NCBI RefSeq assembly: GCF_000333035.1
Contig: NZ_BANU01000002.1
Location: 62,001 to 126,000, forward strand
From: Gordonia sihwensis NBRC 108236
GTDB lineage: Bacteria > Actinomycetota > Actinomycetes > Mycobacteriales > Mycobacteriaceae
Direction: 5' to 3'
Length of the DNA: 64,000 bases
Under the pieces are notes generated by a model. That model searched no databases. It was not told the origin of the DNA and saw nothing but the letters and a program-made list of their open reading frames with translations. Position 1 is the stretch's first letter, and each line of letters starts with the position of its first letter. The position numbers and the translations under genes are program-made. Positions 45,210-54,417 of the stretch are shown here, in pieces.

Positions 45210-46151
45210 TCAGGCCAGCGTGGCGGCGATCAGCGCGATGACGGGGATCGACAGGAGCGTGGTGATCAGGGCCGAGTCGCGGGCGAGGACCTCACCGCGC
45301 CGGTATCTGGTCGCGTAGACCAGGACGTTCTGCGCGGTCGGCAGGGCGGCGATCACGACCTGCGCGAACAACCGATGCCCGGTCATCCCGAATCCCCAGC
45401 GTGCGAGCGCGTAGGCGACGAGCGGCATCGCGACCACCTTCATCGCGGCGGCCAGCGCGACGTCTCGCCGCGGACTCTGGCCCTTCTTGAAGACGGTGAC
45501 GCCGGTGAGCGTGAGACCGAAGGTGAGCAGCGCCAGCGGGACTGAGGCCTGCCCCAGCATGTCCAGTGGTTCCATCACGGCCTGCGGCGGATGCCATCCG
45601 GCCACCGAGACGATCAGGCCGATCACGCCGCCGACCAGGATCGGGTTCTTCAACGGCGTGGTCACCGTGCGCAGCGTCGAGGTCCGTCGCTCGGCCGACA
45701 GCGCGGTCAGATCGAGGGTCGCGAGGGCGACCGGGGAATAGAAGACGATCTGGAACAGCAGCAGGGGAGCGATGAACGACGCGTCGTCGAGCACGAAGAT
45801 CGCGATCGGCAGACCCAGGTTCACGCTGTTGACGTACGAGGAGGACAACGCGCCGATCACGATCTCCGGTACGGCGCGGCGCAGCCAGAACCACGCGATC
45901 AGCGCGTAGACCGCGCCCACGGCGACGGCCGATGCCGAGGCGACCACGAGCGTGGACGAGAAGATCGCCGACAGATCGCTGGTGGCCAGAGAGTGGATGA
46001 GCAGTGCGGGTGTGCAGACGAAGAAGACGGTGCGCGCCAGCACCGCCGCCGCGTGTTCGCCGAGACTGCCCGTCCGGCCGAGAACGTAACCCAGGGCGAC
46101 GACGATGAAGATGACGGTGAACCCCGAGATGACGCCAGACACCCGACGCAT
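45210..46151 (-). CDS. AEC family transporter (auxin efflux carrier type)
   Basis: This 313-residue membrane protein has about ten hydrophobic helices in the 5+5 arrangement of AEC carriers, starting GFTVIFIVVALGYVLGRTG, with the GALSSSYVNSVNLGLPIAIFVL segment equivalent to the conserved NxxxxGLP crossover. Substrates of bacterial members include malate and other organic anions. It is divergent from rpmF across about 200 bases and convergent with the DUF1707 gene. Confidence 0.88.
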   Translation of the reverse strand: MRRVSGVISGFTVIFIVVALGYVLGRTGSLGEHAAAVLARTVFFVCTPALLIHSLATSDLSAIFSSTLVVASASAVAVGAVYALIAWFWLRRAVPEIVIGALSSSYVNSVNLGLPIAIFVLDDASFIAPLLLFQIVFYSPVALATLDLTALSAERRTSTLRTVTTPLKNPILVGGVIGLIVSVAGWHPPQAVMEPLDMLGQASVPLALLTFGLTLTGVTVFKKGQSPRRDVALAAAMKVVAMPLVAYALARWGFGMTGHRLFAQVVIAALPTAQNVLVYATRYRRGEVLARDSALITTLLSIPVIALIAATLA

Positions 46152-46205
46152 TATGCCCGCGGCGCCCGAACCCTCCGGTCACGACCTCGTCCGGGCCGCC
46201 GCGTT

Positions 46206-46235
46206 TTGCATCCGGGAGCCCGCGGCGGCTAACCT
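46206..46235 (+). promoter_or_regulatory. Probable rpmF promoter
   Basis: TTGCAT (46206-46211), an 18-base spacer and TAACCT (46230-46235). Transcription would begin near 46242 and give a leader of about 105 bases before rpmF. Confidence 0.4.
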
Positions 46236-46288
46236 GGTCTGGTTGTGTGCCGCGGCCGCTGTGCCGTGGTGAGAAGACTTCAGCGGGT

Positions 46289-46327
46289 CTGGCGGGTCGG
46301 GAGACAGCCCGAGCCCACCCGCGCCAG
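46289..46327 (+). promoter_or_regulatory. Leader hairpin before rpmF
   Basis: CTGGC...GCCAG closes an imperfect stem with inner GGGT/ACCC and CGGG/CCCG pairs, about 20 bases before ATG. A ribosomal-protein leader structure is possible; I know of no described motif that it matches. Confidence 0.35.
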
Positions 46328-46347
46328 GTAAGAGAAGGGCTGGAACC

Positions 46348-46521
46348 ATGGCAGTACCCAAGCGCCGGATGTCGCGGGCCAACACCCGTAGCCGTCGTTC
46401 GCAGTGGAAGGCGGACAACGTCGCACTGCAGGAAGAGAAGATCAACGGTGTTTCGCAGCGCATCCCGCGCCGCCTGGTCAAGGCAGCGAAGCTCGGTCTG
46501 GTCGATCTCGACCGTCGCTGA
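46348..46521 (+). CDS. rpmF: 50S ribosomal protein L32 (zinc-independent type)
   Basis: This 57-residue protein begins [20 protein letters not shown], the unmistakable L32 N-terminus, and ends [16 protein letters not shown]. The four zinc-ribbon cysteines of C+ L32 are absent, so this is the C-minus paralogue type used in low zinc or constitutively; a second, zinc-binding copy may exist elsewhere. AAGGG precedes ATG 46348. The gene is followed by a strong terminator. Confidence 0.96.
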   Translation: MAVPKRRMSRANTRSRRSQWKADNVALQEEKINGVSQRIPRRLVKAAKLGLVDLDRR

Positions 46522-46543
46522 GCGCGGCTGACACACAGACTTC

Positions 46544-46584
46544 AACGGCTGGGGCCGGCGAGAGATCGCCGGCCCCAGCCGTTT
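46544..46584. terminator. Bidirectional intrinsic terminator between rpmF and the SDR gene
   Basis: AACGGCTGGGGCCGGCGA pairs perfectly (18 bp) with 46566-46583 around a GAGA loop. A short T run follows on the plus strand and A residues precede, so it can serve both converging genes. Confidence 0.88.
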
Positions 46585-46621
46585 CGTCGTGGGGCCTGCG
46601 GAGGCTCCGTCTCGTCGGAGG

Positions 46622-47392
46622 CTACTGCGAGAGGATCTTGTTCACGCCGCGGTTGAGGACGTTGGGAATGAACTTGGCCGCGTTGCCCAGAACCGTGGTC
46701 TGCAGCCCCACCGAGTAGCTCGTGCGGCTCAGCACGCGGTCCGCGATGGTCGGATGAACCGATTCCCAGACCTTGTCGGCGACCTGTTCGGGGGTGATGC
46801 GGACACCGAGCGTCCTGGTTGATTTCGCATCGTTGTCGGCGAGCGCGGTCTTGGCCCACAGCGGCCAGATGCTCACGACGCGGATGTCGTCGGCCGCCCA
46901 CTCCAACTCCAGCGCCTCGGTGAGGCCTGCGACGTAGAACTTGGTCGCGCTGTAGGTGGCGATTCCCGGCTGGCCGTAGATCGCGGATGCGGAGGCGATG
47001 TTCACCAGATGCGATCCCGGAGTCGCCTTGAGATACCGGTGGGCCGCCTGGGCGCCCAGGGTCACTCCCAGTGCGTCGATGTCGATCTGCGCCTTGATCG
47101 CGTCGGTCGAGATCTCGGTGAGGGGGCCCGCCACCAGGATCCCGGCGTTGTTGTCGAGCACGTCGAGGCGGCCGTCGGTGTGCGAGGTGAACTCGGCCAG
47201 TGCCGTCGACCACTGCTGCGGGTCGCGGACGTCGAGGTGACCGGTGATGAAGTCGGGGTGCTCCTCGCGGACGGCGGCCAGCGCCTCGTCGCTGACGTCG
47301 TAGACGCCGACCGTCCAGCCTTCGAGGGCGAATCGCTCGGCGGTCGCGAGGCCGATGCCCGCGGCACCGCCGGAAATGAAGATCGAAGGCAT
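46622..47392 (-). CDS. Short-chain dehydrogenase/reductase
   Basis: This 256-residue classical SDR has the cofactor motif SGGAAGIGLATAERF, NNAG, the Ser of NIASASAIYG and the YSATK catalytic pair. Substrate unknown. It is divergent from the AurF-like gene over 158 bases that contain candidate palindromes, so shared regulation with the AurF-FprB operon is plausible. Confidence 0.88.
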   Translation of the reverse strand: MPSIFISGGAAGIGLATAERFALEGWTVGVYDVSDEALAAVREEHPDFITGHLDVRDPQQWSTALAEFTSHTDGRLDVLDNNAGILVAGPLTEISTDAIKAQIDIDALGVTLGAQAAHRYLKATPGSHLVNIASASAIYGQPGIATYSATKFYVAGLTEALELEWAADDIRVVSIWPLWAKTALADNDAKSTRTLGVRITPEQVADKVWESVHPTIADRVLSRTSYSVGLQTTVLGNAAKFIPNVLNRGVNKILSQ

Positions 47393-47550
47393 GACTCTGG
47401 ATTCTCCCCACTGTGACCTGCGAGGACGCCCCTCGCATTGATATTACTCTCCGGTAGGAACTCTAGACCGTTTACGTCTCAGGACGCGAGTGTTACCGTG
47501 ACAATGATTGTTGTTACAAGATGCGATGGAATAATGTACCGGAGGTCAAC
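47393..47550. promoter_or_regulatory. Divergent promoter region, SDR / AurF-like gene
   Basis: This 158-base AT-richer region holds the 11-bp palindrome ACAATGATTGT (47501-47511), bracketed by GTTAC at 47492 and 47513, and TAATGT at 47532-47537 followed by GGAGG before ATG 47551. It looks like an operator-bearing divergent promoter. Confidence 0.4.
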
Positions 47551-48483
47551 ATGACGGCAGCGATCGAACGGGAGAACGCGGGCGACAACCTGATCAGCCT
47601 GCAGGACTCGGGTGCCGAGCAGGTGTCCGAACGGTTGCTGCGATCGGCCGCCCGGCTCTCGCGCAATGCGATGACCGAGATCGACTGGTCGTTGCCGATG
47701 GATCCCGACAAGTACGGATGCAGCCCGGAGTGGTCGTCGCTGTACGGCACCGACTACTGGGACGAGCTCACCCACGAGCAGCGAGTCGATCTGACGCGTC
47801 ACGAGTTCGCGTCGATCATGAACATCGGCATCTGGTTCGAGATGATTCTGCAGGAGATGGTTCTGCGCGATCAGTACGTCGGCGACTACCACTCCTCCGA
47901 GTTCCAGTTCGCGCTGGTGGAGATCGCCGATGAGTGCCGGCATTCGCTGATGTTCGCCAAGGCGTCGGAGAAGATGGTCGGCACTTCGTATCATCCGCAC
48001 CCGAAGATCGCCCAGTTGGGCAAGTCTTTCAAGCTCCTTGCGCGCAACGAGGTCGCCTATGCGGGCATTCTCGTCGCCGAGGAGGTTCTCGACGTGTTCC
48101 AGCGCGGATGCATGCGCGACGAGCGGGTGCTCCCCTTCATCCGGACCGTCAACGAGATCCACGTTCTCGAGGAATCCCGGCACATGAAGTTCGCGCGCGA
48201 ACAGGTGCGTGAGTCGGTCGACGGGATCGGCTGGGCCCGCAGGCAGTTCAGCGCGCTGTCGGTGGCGGCGGGCGCGTACCTCATCGTGAGCAGTCTGATC
48301 CAGCCGAAGGCCTACGCCGATGCGGGACTCGACGTGAAGCGTGCGCTGGCCGAGCGCCGCGACAACGGCCACTTCCACTCGATGATCCGCAGCAGCTGCG
48401 GTCACCTCATGGAGTTCCTCGACGAGGTGGGCCTGCTGACCAAGCCGGCCATGCACTACTACCGCAAGGCGCACATGATCTAG
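47551..48483 (+). CDS. AurF-like diiron oxygenase (Rv0885-like)
   Basis: This 310-residue helical protein is related to p-aminobenzoate N-oxygenase AurF. Candidate iron ligands are Glu97 (FEMIL), Glu128 and His131 (EIADECRH), Glu177/178 (VAEEVLD), His204, Glu207/208 and His211 (HVLEESRH). This is a complete ferritin-like diiron set. AurF-type enzymes oxidise amines or C-H bonds with O2. CCGGAGG precedes ATG 47551. The next gene, a ferredoxin-reductase fusion, is the natural electron donor; the same pair (Rv0885-fprB) is recalled from M. tuberculosis. The substrate is unknown. Confidence 0.85.
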   Translation: MTAAIERENAGDNLISLQDSGAEQVSERLLRSAARLSRNAMTEIDWSLPMDPDKYGCSPEWSSLYGTDYWDELTHEQRVDLTRHEFASIMNIGIWFEMILQEMVLRDQYVGDYHSSEFQFALVEIADECRHSLMFAKASEKMVGTSYHPHPKIAQLGKSFKLLARNEVAYAGILVAEEVLDVFQRGCMRDERVLPFIRTVNEIHVLEESRHMKFAREQVRESVDGIGWARRQFSALSVAAGAYLIVSSLIQPKAYADAGLDVKRALAERRDNGHFHSMIRSSCGHLMEFLDEVGLLTKPAMHYYRKAHMI

Positions 48484-48549
48484 CGGCGGATCGATCGCCG
48501 GACCCGCTTCCCGACCAGCCCGGACGCGCTCGAAGTAAAGGGGCACTCG

Positions 48550-50148
48550 TTGTCGTTCGTCATCACCCAGTCCTGCTGCAGCGACGCCGCGTGCGTGTCG
48601 GTGTGCCCGGTGAACTGCATCCACCCGACGCCGGAGGAACGGGGTTTCGGCACCTCCGACATCCTGCACATCGACCCCGACGCGTGCATCGACTGCGGAG
48701 CATGCGCCGACGCGTGCCCGGTCAATGCGATCTTCCCGGCCGACCGGCTCGGTGAGCGCGACGAGATCTTCGCCGACATCAACGCCGCCTACTATCGCGA
48801 CCACCCCGATGTCTCGTCCGGCTGGACCGATGTGGTGTACCCGGAGATCCCGCGTTTGCCGCGCGATCTGCGGGTCGCGATCGTCGGCACGGGTCCGTCG
48901 GGCGGATACGCCCTGCGGACGGTGCTGAACCGGACGGACGCGCAGGTGACGGTGTTCGACAAGCTGCCCACACCGGGCGGATTGGTCCGCGCGGGCGTCG
49001 CGCCCGACCATCCGAGCACCAAGGACGTCATGAAGACCTTCGACATCCTGTACCGGGACCCGCGGGTCACGATGGCCACCAATGTCGAGATCGGCCCCGA
49101 TGTACGGGCCGGTCAGATCACGCCGGGCGAACTGGCGCACCACTTCGACGCCGTCTTCTACGCGACCGGTGCATCGCAGGCCCGCCGCCTCGGGATCGCC
49201 GGCGAGGATCTGCCGGGCAGTACGTCGGCCACCGAACTGGTGGCCTGGTACAACGCCGTGCCCGGCGCCTCGGGTCCGAACATCCCGGTCGACGGCAGCG
49301 GCCGGGCCGTGATCGTCGGGACGGGCAACGTCGCGCTCGACATCGCCCGCATCCTCGTATCGCCGCCGGAGGCACTGGCGGTCACCGACATCGCCGACCG
49401 TGCGCTCGACCTCCTGCGCAGGCAGGACATCCATGAGGTGGTTCTGCTCGGCCGGCGAGGTCAGGACGCCGCGGCGTACACCGCGGCCGAGCACCGCGCG
49501 CTGTCGGTGCTTCCCGGCGTGGAGGTGGTGGTGCACGACGGCACGGCCTCGCTCGACCTGCTGCCCGACCTGCTGCCCGACCTCTCGGGACCCGCGTCCT
49601 CCGACCGCCGCCGGATCGTGTTCCTCTTCAACACGGTCCCCGAGGCCGCACACGGAGACGGCGCGCTGCAGTCGGTCTCGGTGAACACCGGCGGACGCTC
49701 GTACCGCATCGCCGCAGATCTGCTGGTCCGATCGATCGGTTACCGGTCCGTACCGGTCGGCGGGCTTCCGTTCGACACCGAAGCGGGCCGGTTCCCGGTG
49801 CGCGAGGGCCGAATCGTCGACGCCGAGGGCATGCCGATTCCCGGTGCGTACGCCGTCGGCTGGGCCGCCCGCGGATCCACCGGCGGTATCGGCTCCAACA
49901 AGTTGCACGCCATCGACACGGTCGAGGCGTTCATCGAGGACGCCGCATCCGGTCTGCGTCGCGCAGGCGGTACCGCCGAGGAGTTCAGTGCACTGTTGCG
50001 GCGCAGGCGACGTCAGGCGATCGGCTACCGGGGGATCGCGGCGATCGACCGGCGCGAGCGCGAGCTGGGCGCCCGTCAGGGGCGTCCCCGGGTGAAGTTC
50101 ACCGAGGTGGCCGACATGCTGGCGGCGGCGGGACGGCGGCGTCGCTGA
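48550..50148 (+). CDS. fprB: Ferredoxin/ferredoxin-NADP+ reductase fusion (FprB)
   Basis: This 532-residue redox protein has an N-terminal bacterial ferredoxin domain (Cys9, 10, 15, 19 and 23 region; Cys46, 49, 52 and 56 of [13 protein letters not shown]) fused to an adrenodoxin-reductase-like FNR with FAD site [14 protein letters not shown] and NADPH site [16 protein letters not shown], ending in the [18 protein letters not shown] loop. It matches mycobacterial FprB. TTG 48550 is the start, preceded by AAAGGGG. It follows the AurF-like gene by 66 bases and should feed it electrons. Confidence 0.93.
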   Translation: MSFVITQSCCSDAACVSVCPVNCIHPTPEERGFGTSDILHIDPDACIDCGACADACPVNAIFPADRLGERDEIFADINAAYYRDHPDVSSGWTDVVYPEIPRLPRDLRVAIVGTGPSGGYALRTVLNRTDAQVTVFDKLPTPGGLVRAGVAPDHPSTKDVMKTFDILYRDPRVTMATNVEIGPDVRAGQITPGELAHHFDAVFYATGASQARRLGIAGEDLPGSTSATELVAWYNAVPGASGPNIPVDGSGRAVIVGTGNVALDIARILVSPPEALAVTDIADRALDLLRRQDIHEVVLLGRRGQDAAAYTAAEHRALSVLPGVEVVVHDGTASLDLLPDLLPDLSGPASSDRRRIVFLFNTVPEAAHGDGALQSVSVNTGGRSYRIAADLLVRSIGYRSVPVGGLPFDTEAGRFPVREGRIVDAEGMPIPGAYAVGWAARGSTGGIGSNKLHAIDTVEAFIEDAASGLRRAGGTAEEFSALLRRRRRQAIGYRGIAAIDRRERELGARQGRPRVKFTEVADMLAAAGRRRR

Positions 50149-50180
50149 GCGCGACCGAATCGCGCCGAACGGCGTGTTCG

Positions 50181-50209
50181 CTCAGTCGAATCTCAGTTGT
50201 GGATATAAG
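50181..50209 (+). promoter_or_regulatory. MprA-type direct repeat and -10 of mprA
   Basis: CTCAGT occurs at 50181-50186 and 50192-50197, an 11-bp period that puts both on one DNA face. TATAAG at 50204-50209 lies 9 bases before ATG 50219, so the transcript is leaderless or has a very short leader. Autoregulation through tandem MprA half-sites is known in M. tuberculosis; this repeat fits that pattern. Confidence 0.5.
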
Positions 50210-50218
50210 ACTGTAACC

Positions 50219-50902
50219 ATGCGCATCCTGGTGGTGGACGACGATCGTGCGGTCCGCGAATCGCTCCGACGGTCGCTCAGCTTCAACGGATACTCGGTCG
50301 AGACCGCGGGCGACGGGCTGGAGGCGCTGGAGAAGGTGATCGCCGATCGCCCGGACCTGATGATTCTGGACGTGATGATGCCGCGTCTGGACGGTCTCGA
50401 GGTGTGCCGGCGACTCCGGTCGGCGGGCGACGACCTGCCGATCCTCGTGCTCACGGCCCGCGATTCGGTCTCGGAGCGGGTCAGCGGGTTGGACGCGGGC
50501 GCCGACGACTACCTGCCCAAGCCCTTCGCACTCGAGGAACTGCTGGCCCGGTTGCGGTCGCTGCTGCGCCGCACCACCCGGGACGAGGAGGAGAGCGAGG
50601 CGGTCTCCTTCGCCGACCTCACCCTCGACCCCGTGACCCGCGAGGTGACCCGCGGCGAGCGCCAGATCAGCCTCACCCGCACGGAGTTCGCGCTGTTGGA
50701 GATGCTGATGAGCAACCCGAAGCGGGTGCTGACCCGCAGCCGCATCCTCGAGGAGGTGTGGGGCTACGACTTCCCGACCTCCGGCAACGCGCTGGAGGTC
50801 TACATCGGCTACCTGCGCCGCAAGACCGAGGCCGACGGCGAGCCGCGTCTGATCCACACCGTGCGCGGCGTCGGATACGTTCTGCGCGAGGGCACACCGT
50901 AG
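50219..50902 (+). CDS. mprA: Response regulator MprA (OmpR family)
   Basis: This 227-residue regulator has a receiver domain with acidic pocket Asp7/Asp8, phosphoacceptor Asp51 (LILDVMMP), Thr79 and Lys101 ([14 protein letters not shown]), then an OmpR winged helix ending [16 protein letters not shown]. With MprB and PepD it forms the mycobacterial envelope-stress and persistence system. ATG 50219 removes a 15-codon upstream extension that would cover the promoter. mprB begins 3 bases after its stop. Confidence 0.93.
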   Translation: MRILVVDDDRAVRESLRRSLSFNGYSVETAGDGLEALEKVIADRPDLMILDVMMPRLDGLEVCRRLRSAGDDLPILVLTARDSVSERVSGLDAGADDYLPKPFALEELLARLRSLLRRTTRDEEESEAVSFADLTLDPVTREVTRGERQISLTRTEFALLEMLMSNPKRVLTRSRILEEVWGYDFPTSGNALEVYIGYLRRKTEADGEPRLIHTVRGVGYVLREGTP

Positions 50903-50905
50903 CCG

Positions 50906-52324
50906 ATGCGTGGTCCGTTCCGCCTGACGCGCGCGGTCTCACTGCGACGCCGCGTCGCGCTCCTGGCCGCCGCGGTGGTCCTGCTGTCGGCGGTGCTGAT
51001 GGCCGGAGCCGCGTACTTCGTGGTGTCGCGCGCGATGTACAACGACGTCGACACCCAGCTCGTCGCCCGTGCCGACGGTCTCACCGCCCTCGCCAAGCTC
51101 GGCCGGCTGAGCAACGGTCCCGAGGCGCTGGTGGCGGGCACCGTGTTCTCCACGTCCATCTCGATCGCACTGATCGAGCAGGACGGCCGCGCCATCATGG
51201 TCGGCGACGTCCCCTTCGGGGATCCGGAGAAGGATGTGGCGAAGTCGACCAATCCGCCGGGCAAGCTCAATCAGAGTCTGCGAACCACCGCCAACCACCG
51301 GGTGCTGGCGCGCAAACTGTCCGACGGCAGCACGCTGGTGCTGGCGCAGTCGCTGGACCGGACGGACGCGGTCCTCGGCCGGCTCGGCTCGGTGCTGTTC
51401 ATCGTCGGCGGAGCGGGGGTGGCCTTCGCCGCGATCGCCGGAACCGCGGTGGCCCGCACCGGACTGCGCCCGGTCACCCGTCTCACGGCCGCGGCCGAAC
51501 GCGTCGCACGAACTCAGGACCTCACGCCGATCCCGGTGACCGGCAAGGACGAACTCGCGCGGCTCACCGAGAGTTTCAACACGATGCTGCGCGCGCTCGC
51601 CGAGTCGCGCGACAAGCAGGCCCGTCTCGTCGCCGACGCCGGACACGAACTCAAGACTCCGCTCACCTCGCTGCGCACCAACCTCGAACTGCTCATCGCC
51701 TCATCGGCACCGGGTGCACCGCCTGTACCCGCGGCCGACATGGTGGAACTGCGCTCGGATGTGATGGCGCAGATCGAGGAACTGTCGACCCTGGTCGGCG
51801 ATCTCGTCGACCTCGCGCGCGACGACGCGCTGGAGGCCGTGCATCAGGAGGTCGCCCTCGAAGACGTCATCGACGCCGCACTCGAGCGGGTCCGGCGCCG
51901 GCGCGCCGACATCGACTTCGACGTGGAAACCGTTCCGTGGTTCGTCTTCGGTGAGGAGCACGGCCTCGCGCGGGCGGTGCTGAACGTGCTCGACAACGCA
52001 GCGAAGTGGAGTCCGCCTGGCCGCACCGTGCACGTGCGGCTCCGTCAGGTGGGACCGGCCAGTGCCGAGCTGACGGTGGCCGACGCGGGACCGGGCATCG
52101 CCCCGGAGGATCGCGAGATGGTGTTCGAACGGTTCTACCGCGCCGACGCGACTCGATCGATGCCGGGTTCGGGCCTCGGCCTGGCGATCGTGCGGCAGGT
52201 TCTCACCCGTCTCGGGGGCTCGGTGGCGGCCGAGGGATCCGACCAGGGAGGTGCGCTGATTCGCATGCGGATACCCGGTCTGCCGCACCATACTGAGCCC
52301 GATCCGATCGTCGTGAGACGCTGA
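50906..52324 (+). CDS. mprB: Sensor histidine kinase MprB
   Basis: This 472-residue membrane kinase has a first helix (about 17-40), an extracytoplasmic sensor loop (about 45-160), a second helix (LFIVGGAGVAFAAIAGTAVA), a HAMP region, a HisKA domain with phospho-His247 (DAGHELKTPLTSLRTNLELL) and an ATPase domain with LDNAAKWSPPG (N box), GPGIAPEDREMVFERFY (G1/F) and GSGLGLAIV (G2). It pairs with mprA. In M. tuberculosis the sensor loop binds DnaK and unfolded extracytoplasmic protein. Confidence 0.94.
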   Translation: MRGPFRLTRAVSLRRRVALLAAAVVLLSAVLMAGAAYFVVSRAMYNDVDTQLVARADGLTALAKLGRLSNGPEALVAGTVFSTSISIALIEQDGRAIMVGDVPFGDPEKDVAKSTNPPGKLNQSLRTTANHRVLARKLSDGSTLVLAQSLDRTDAVLGRLGSVLFIVGGAGVAFAAIAGTAVARTGLRPVTRLTAAAERVARTQDLTPIPVTGKDELARLTESFNTMLRALAESRDKQARLVADAGHELKTPLTSLRTNLELLIASSAPGAPPVPAADMVELRSDVMAQIEELSTLVGDLVDLARDDALEAVHQEVALEDVIDAALERVRRRRADIDFDVETVPWFVFGEEHGLARAVLNVLDNAAKWSPPGRTVHVRLRQVGPASAELTVADAGPGIAPEDREMVFERFYRADATRSMPGSGLGLAIVRQVLTRLGGSVAAEGSDQGGALIRMRIPGLPHHTEPDPIVVRR

Positions 52325-52402
52325 CGATCGTTCACAGGTACTCGGCAGGAACCTCGCAGTAACTCGGCAACGGGGACTGAGCGGCTTCACAGAATGGTGC
52401 AA

Positions 52403-52408
52403 TAGGGT
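52403..52408 (+). promoter_or_regulatory. -10 hexamer of a leaderless promoter (pepD)
   Basis: TAGGGT lies exactly 7 bases before ATG 52416. pepD therefore can be transcribed apart from mprAB, from a leaderless promoter. Confidence 0.55.
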
Positions 52409-52415
52409 TTAATCC

Positions 52416-53822
52416 ATGACCAACGGCGAACACCCCGGCAACGACGATTGGCGTCAGGTCCCCGGAGATCCGAATCAACCTCCGACCGGCGGACTTCCCA
52501 CGAATCCCTACGGCAGTGCGGACGCTGGAAACCATTCACCGGGCTCGCCGTCGAACCCGCCCAGCGGTCAGTTCCCGTCGCCGCCTCCGGGAGCGACCGG
52601 CCCGCTCGGTCAGTACCCGCGGCCCGATCAGCCGAATGCGCCGTACTACCAGCAGCAGCCGGGCGGAACCGCACCGCTAGGGCAGATGCCGCAGGCGACC
52701 GGATCGTCGTCGGCCGACGTTCCGCCGGCACGGTCGAACGGGGGCCGCAAGCTTCTCATCGGCGCCGTGGCCGTCGCGCTCCTCGCGGGCGGCGCGGGAG
52801 GAGCGATCGGCGCCTCGGTCGCGGGCGGTTCAAACAAAGACGGATCGTCGACGTCGAACGTCGTCGCCTCCGGACCCACCAACACCGCGCAGCCCAGTGC
52901 CGCGCCGGGTTCGGTCCAGGCCACCGCGGCCCAGGTCCTCCCGTCGGTCGTCTCGATCACCGTCGAGGTCGGGAATCAGGTCGGATCGGGCTCGGGCGTC
53001 ATTCTCAGCGACAACGGCGTGATCCTGACCAACAACCATGTCATCAGCGCCGGCGGCGGTAAGCCCGCGGACAAGATCCTGGTCAGCTTCTACGACGGCA
53101 GTCGAGCGATGGCGAAGGTGCTCGGCACCGATCCCACATCCGACATCGCGGTCATCCAGGCCGACAAGACCGGTCTGAGGCCGATCACCATCGGCTCGTC
53201 GGCCAACCTCTCGGTAGGCCAGGAGGTGATCGCCGTCGGGTCGCCGCTCGGACTCGAAGGGACGGTCACGACCGGCATCATCAGTTCCCTGAACCGGCCG
53301 GTGTCCACCTCCGGCGCCGACGGTTCGGTGGAATCGGTGATGGACGCCATCCAGACCGACGCGGCGATCAACCCGGGCAACTCCGGCGGTGCACTCGTCA
53401 ACGCCAACGGTGCGTTGATCGGCATCAACACCGCCATCGCGACCGTGAACGGCGGCACTGAGCAGCAGTCCGGCAGCATCGGCCTGGGTTTCGCGATTCC
53501 GGTGGACCAGGCGATGCGGATCGCGAACGCGCTGCGCTCGGGCGGCCGTGTCCAGCAGGCGAGCCTCGGCGTCAACGTCCGGCCCAGCAGCGACGTGACG
53601 CAGCCGGGCGCCCAGGTGGTGAATGTCGTCGGCGGCGGTGCCGCCGATCAGGCGGGAATCCCGAAGGGCGCGGTCATCACGCAGGTCGAAGACCGCAAGA
53701 TCGCTTCGTCGGACGCGCTCGTCGCCGCTATCCGTTCCTATGCTCCGGGGGATACCGTGAAGATCACGTACGTCGTCAACGGGCAGACCAAGACCGTCGA
53801 CGTGAAGCTGGGCGCCAGCTGA
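52416..53822 (+). CDS. pepD: HtrA-like serine protease PepD
   Basis: This 468-residue S1C protease has a Pro/Gly/Gln-rich cytoplasmic N-terminus (about 105 residues), one membrane helix (LLIGAVAVALLAGGAGGAIG), a trypsin-like domain and a C-terminal PDZ domain. The catalytic triad is visible: His208 (TNNHVI), Asp243 (TSDIAVI) and Ser323 (NPGNSGGAL). It degrades or senses misfolded extracytoplasmic proteins and is part of the MprAB stress circuit in mycobacteria. ATG 52416 is preceded by a leaderless -10. Confidence 0.93.
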   Translation: MTNGEHPGNDDWRQVPGDPNQPPTGGLPTNPYGSADAGNHSPGSPSNPPSGQFPSPPPGATGPLGQYPRPDQPNAPYYQQQPGGTAPLGQMPQATGSSSADVPPARSNGGRKLLIGAVAVALLAGGAGGAIGASVAGGSNKDGSSTSNVVASGPTNTAQPSAAPGSVQATAAQVLPSVVSITVEVGNQVGSGSGVILSDNGVILTNNHVISAGGGKPADKILVSFYDGSRAMAKVLGTDPTSDIAVIQADKTGLRPITIGSSANLSVGQEVIAVGSPLGLEGTVTTGIISSLNRPVSTSGADGSVESVMDAIQTDAAINPGNSGGALVNANGALIGINTAIATVNGGTEQQSGSIGLGFAIPVDQAMRIANALRSGGRVQQASLGVNVRPSSDVTQPGAQVVNVVGGGAADQAGIPKGAVITQVEDRKIASSDALVAAIRSYAPGDTVKITYVVNGQTKTVDVKLGAS

Positions 53823-53895
53823 TCGGCACCGGGCGCCCGGAGGACAAGCCACACACGAGCGCCGCGACGGCGGTGCACTCGAGGAAGGTCGAATC

Positions 53896-54417
53896 ATGAT
53901 TGACGCCGCAGAAGCCGAAGCCGAAGCCGTGGTCCAGGGCATCGTGACGCCGCGGGCCCTGGTGGTGGTGATCGACGACCGCGCCGTCGGCGGGGAGGAT
54001 CACGATCTGCTGGGGCCGCTGGTGGTGGAACTGCTCGAGGAGGCGGACTTCCACGTCGACGCGACCACCACGGTCTCCGGCGACGAGGTGGAGATCCGGA
54101 ACGCGATCAACACCGCCGTGATCGGCGGCGTCGATCTCGTCGTCTCGGTCGGCGGTGTCGGGGTGGGGCCGCGGGACGTGACGCCCGAGGCGGCCGAGCC
54201 CCTGCTCGATCGTCGGCTGGCCGGCATCGAGGAGGCCATTCGCAGTTCGGGACTGTCCGCGGGCGCTACCGACGCGGGGCTCTCGCGCGGACTCGCCGGC
54301 ATCTCGGGGCAGACGGTCGTGGTCAATCTCGCCGACTCCCGCGCGGCCGTCCGTGACGGCATGGCGACGCTGATCCCGTTGGCGCATCACGTCATCGCCG
54401 CGATCAGTGAGTTCTGA
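53896..54417 (+). CDS. moaB2: MoaB2/MogA-like molybdopterin-binding protein
   Basis: This 173-residue MoaB/Mog-fold protein has GEDHDLLGPLVVELLEEADF early, VDLVVSVGGVGVGPRDVTPEA (the conserved GGxGxxxRDxTPEA motif) and SRGLAGISGQTVVVNLADSRAAV. It would adenylylate molybdopterin, the step before metal insertion by MoeA; moeA1 is 8 kb away. GAGGAAGG precedes ATG 53896. It overlaps a 59-residue gene by 11 bases. Confidence 0.9.
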   Translation: MIDAAEAEAEAVVQGIVTPRALVVVIDDRAVGGEDHDLLGPLVVELLEEADFHVDATTTVSGDEVEIRNAINTAVIGGVDLVVSVGGVGVGPRDVTPEAAEPLLDRRLAGIEEAIRSSGLSAGATDAGLSRGLAGISGQTVVVNLADSRAAVRDGMATLIPLAHHVIAAISEF

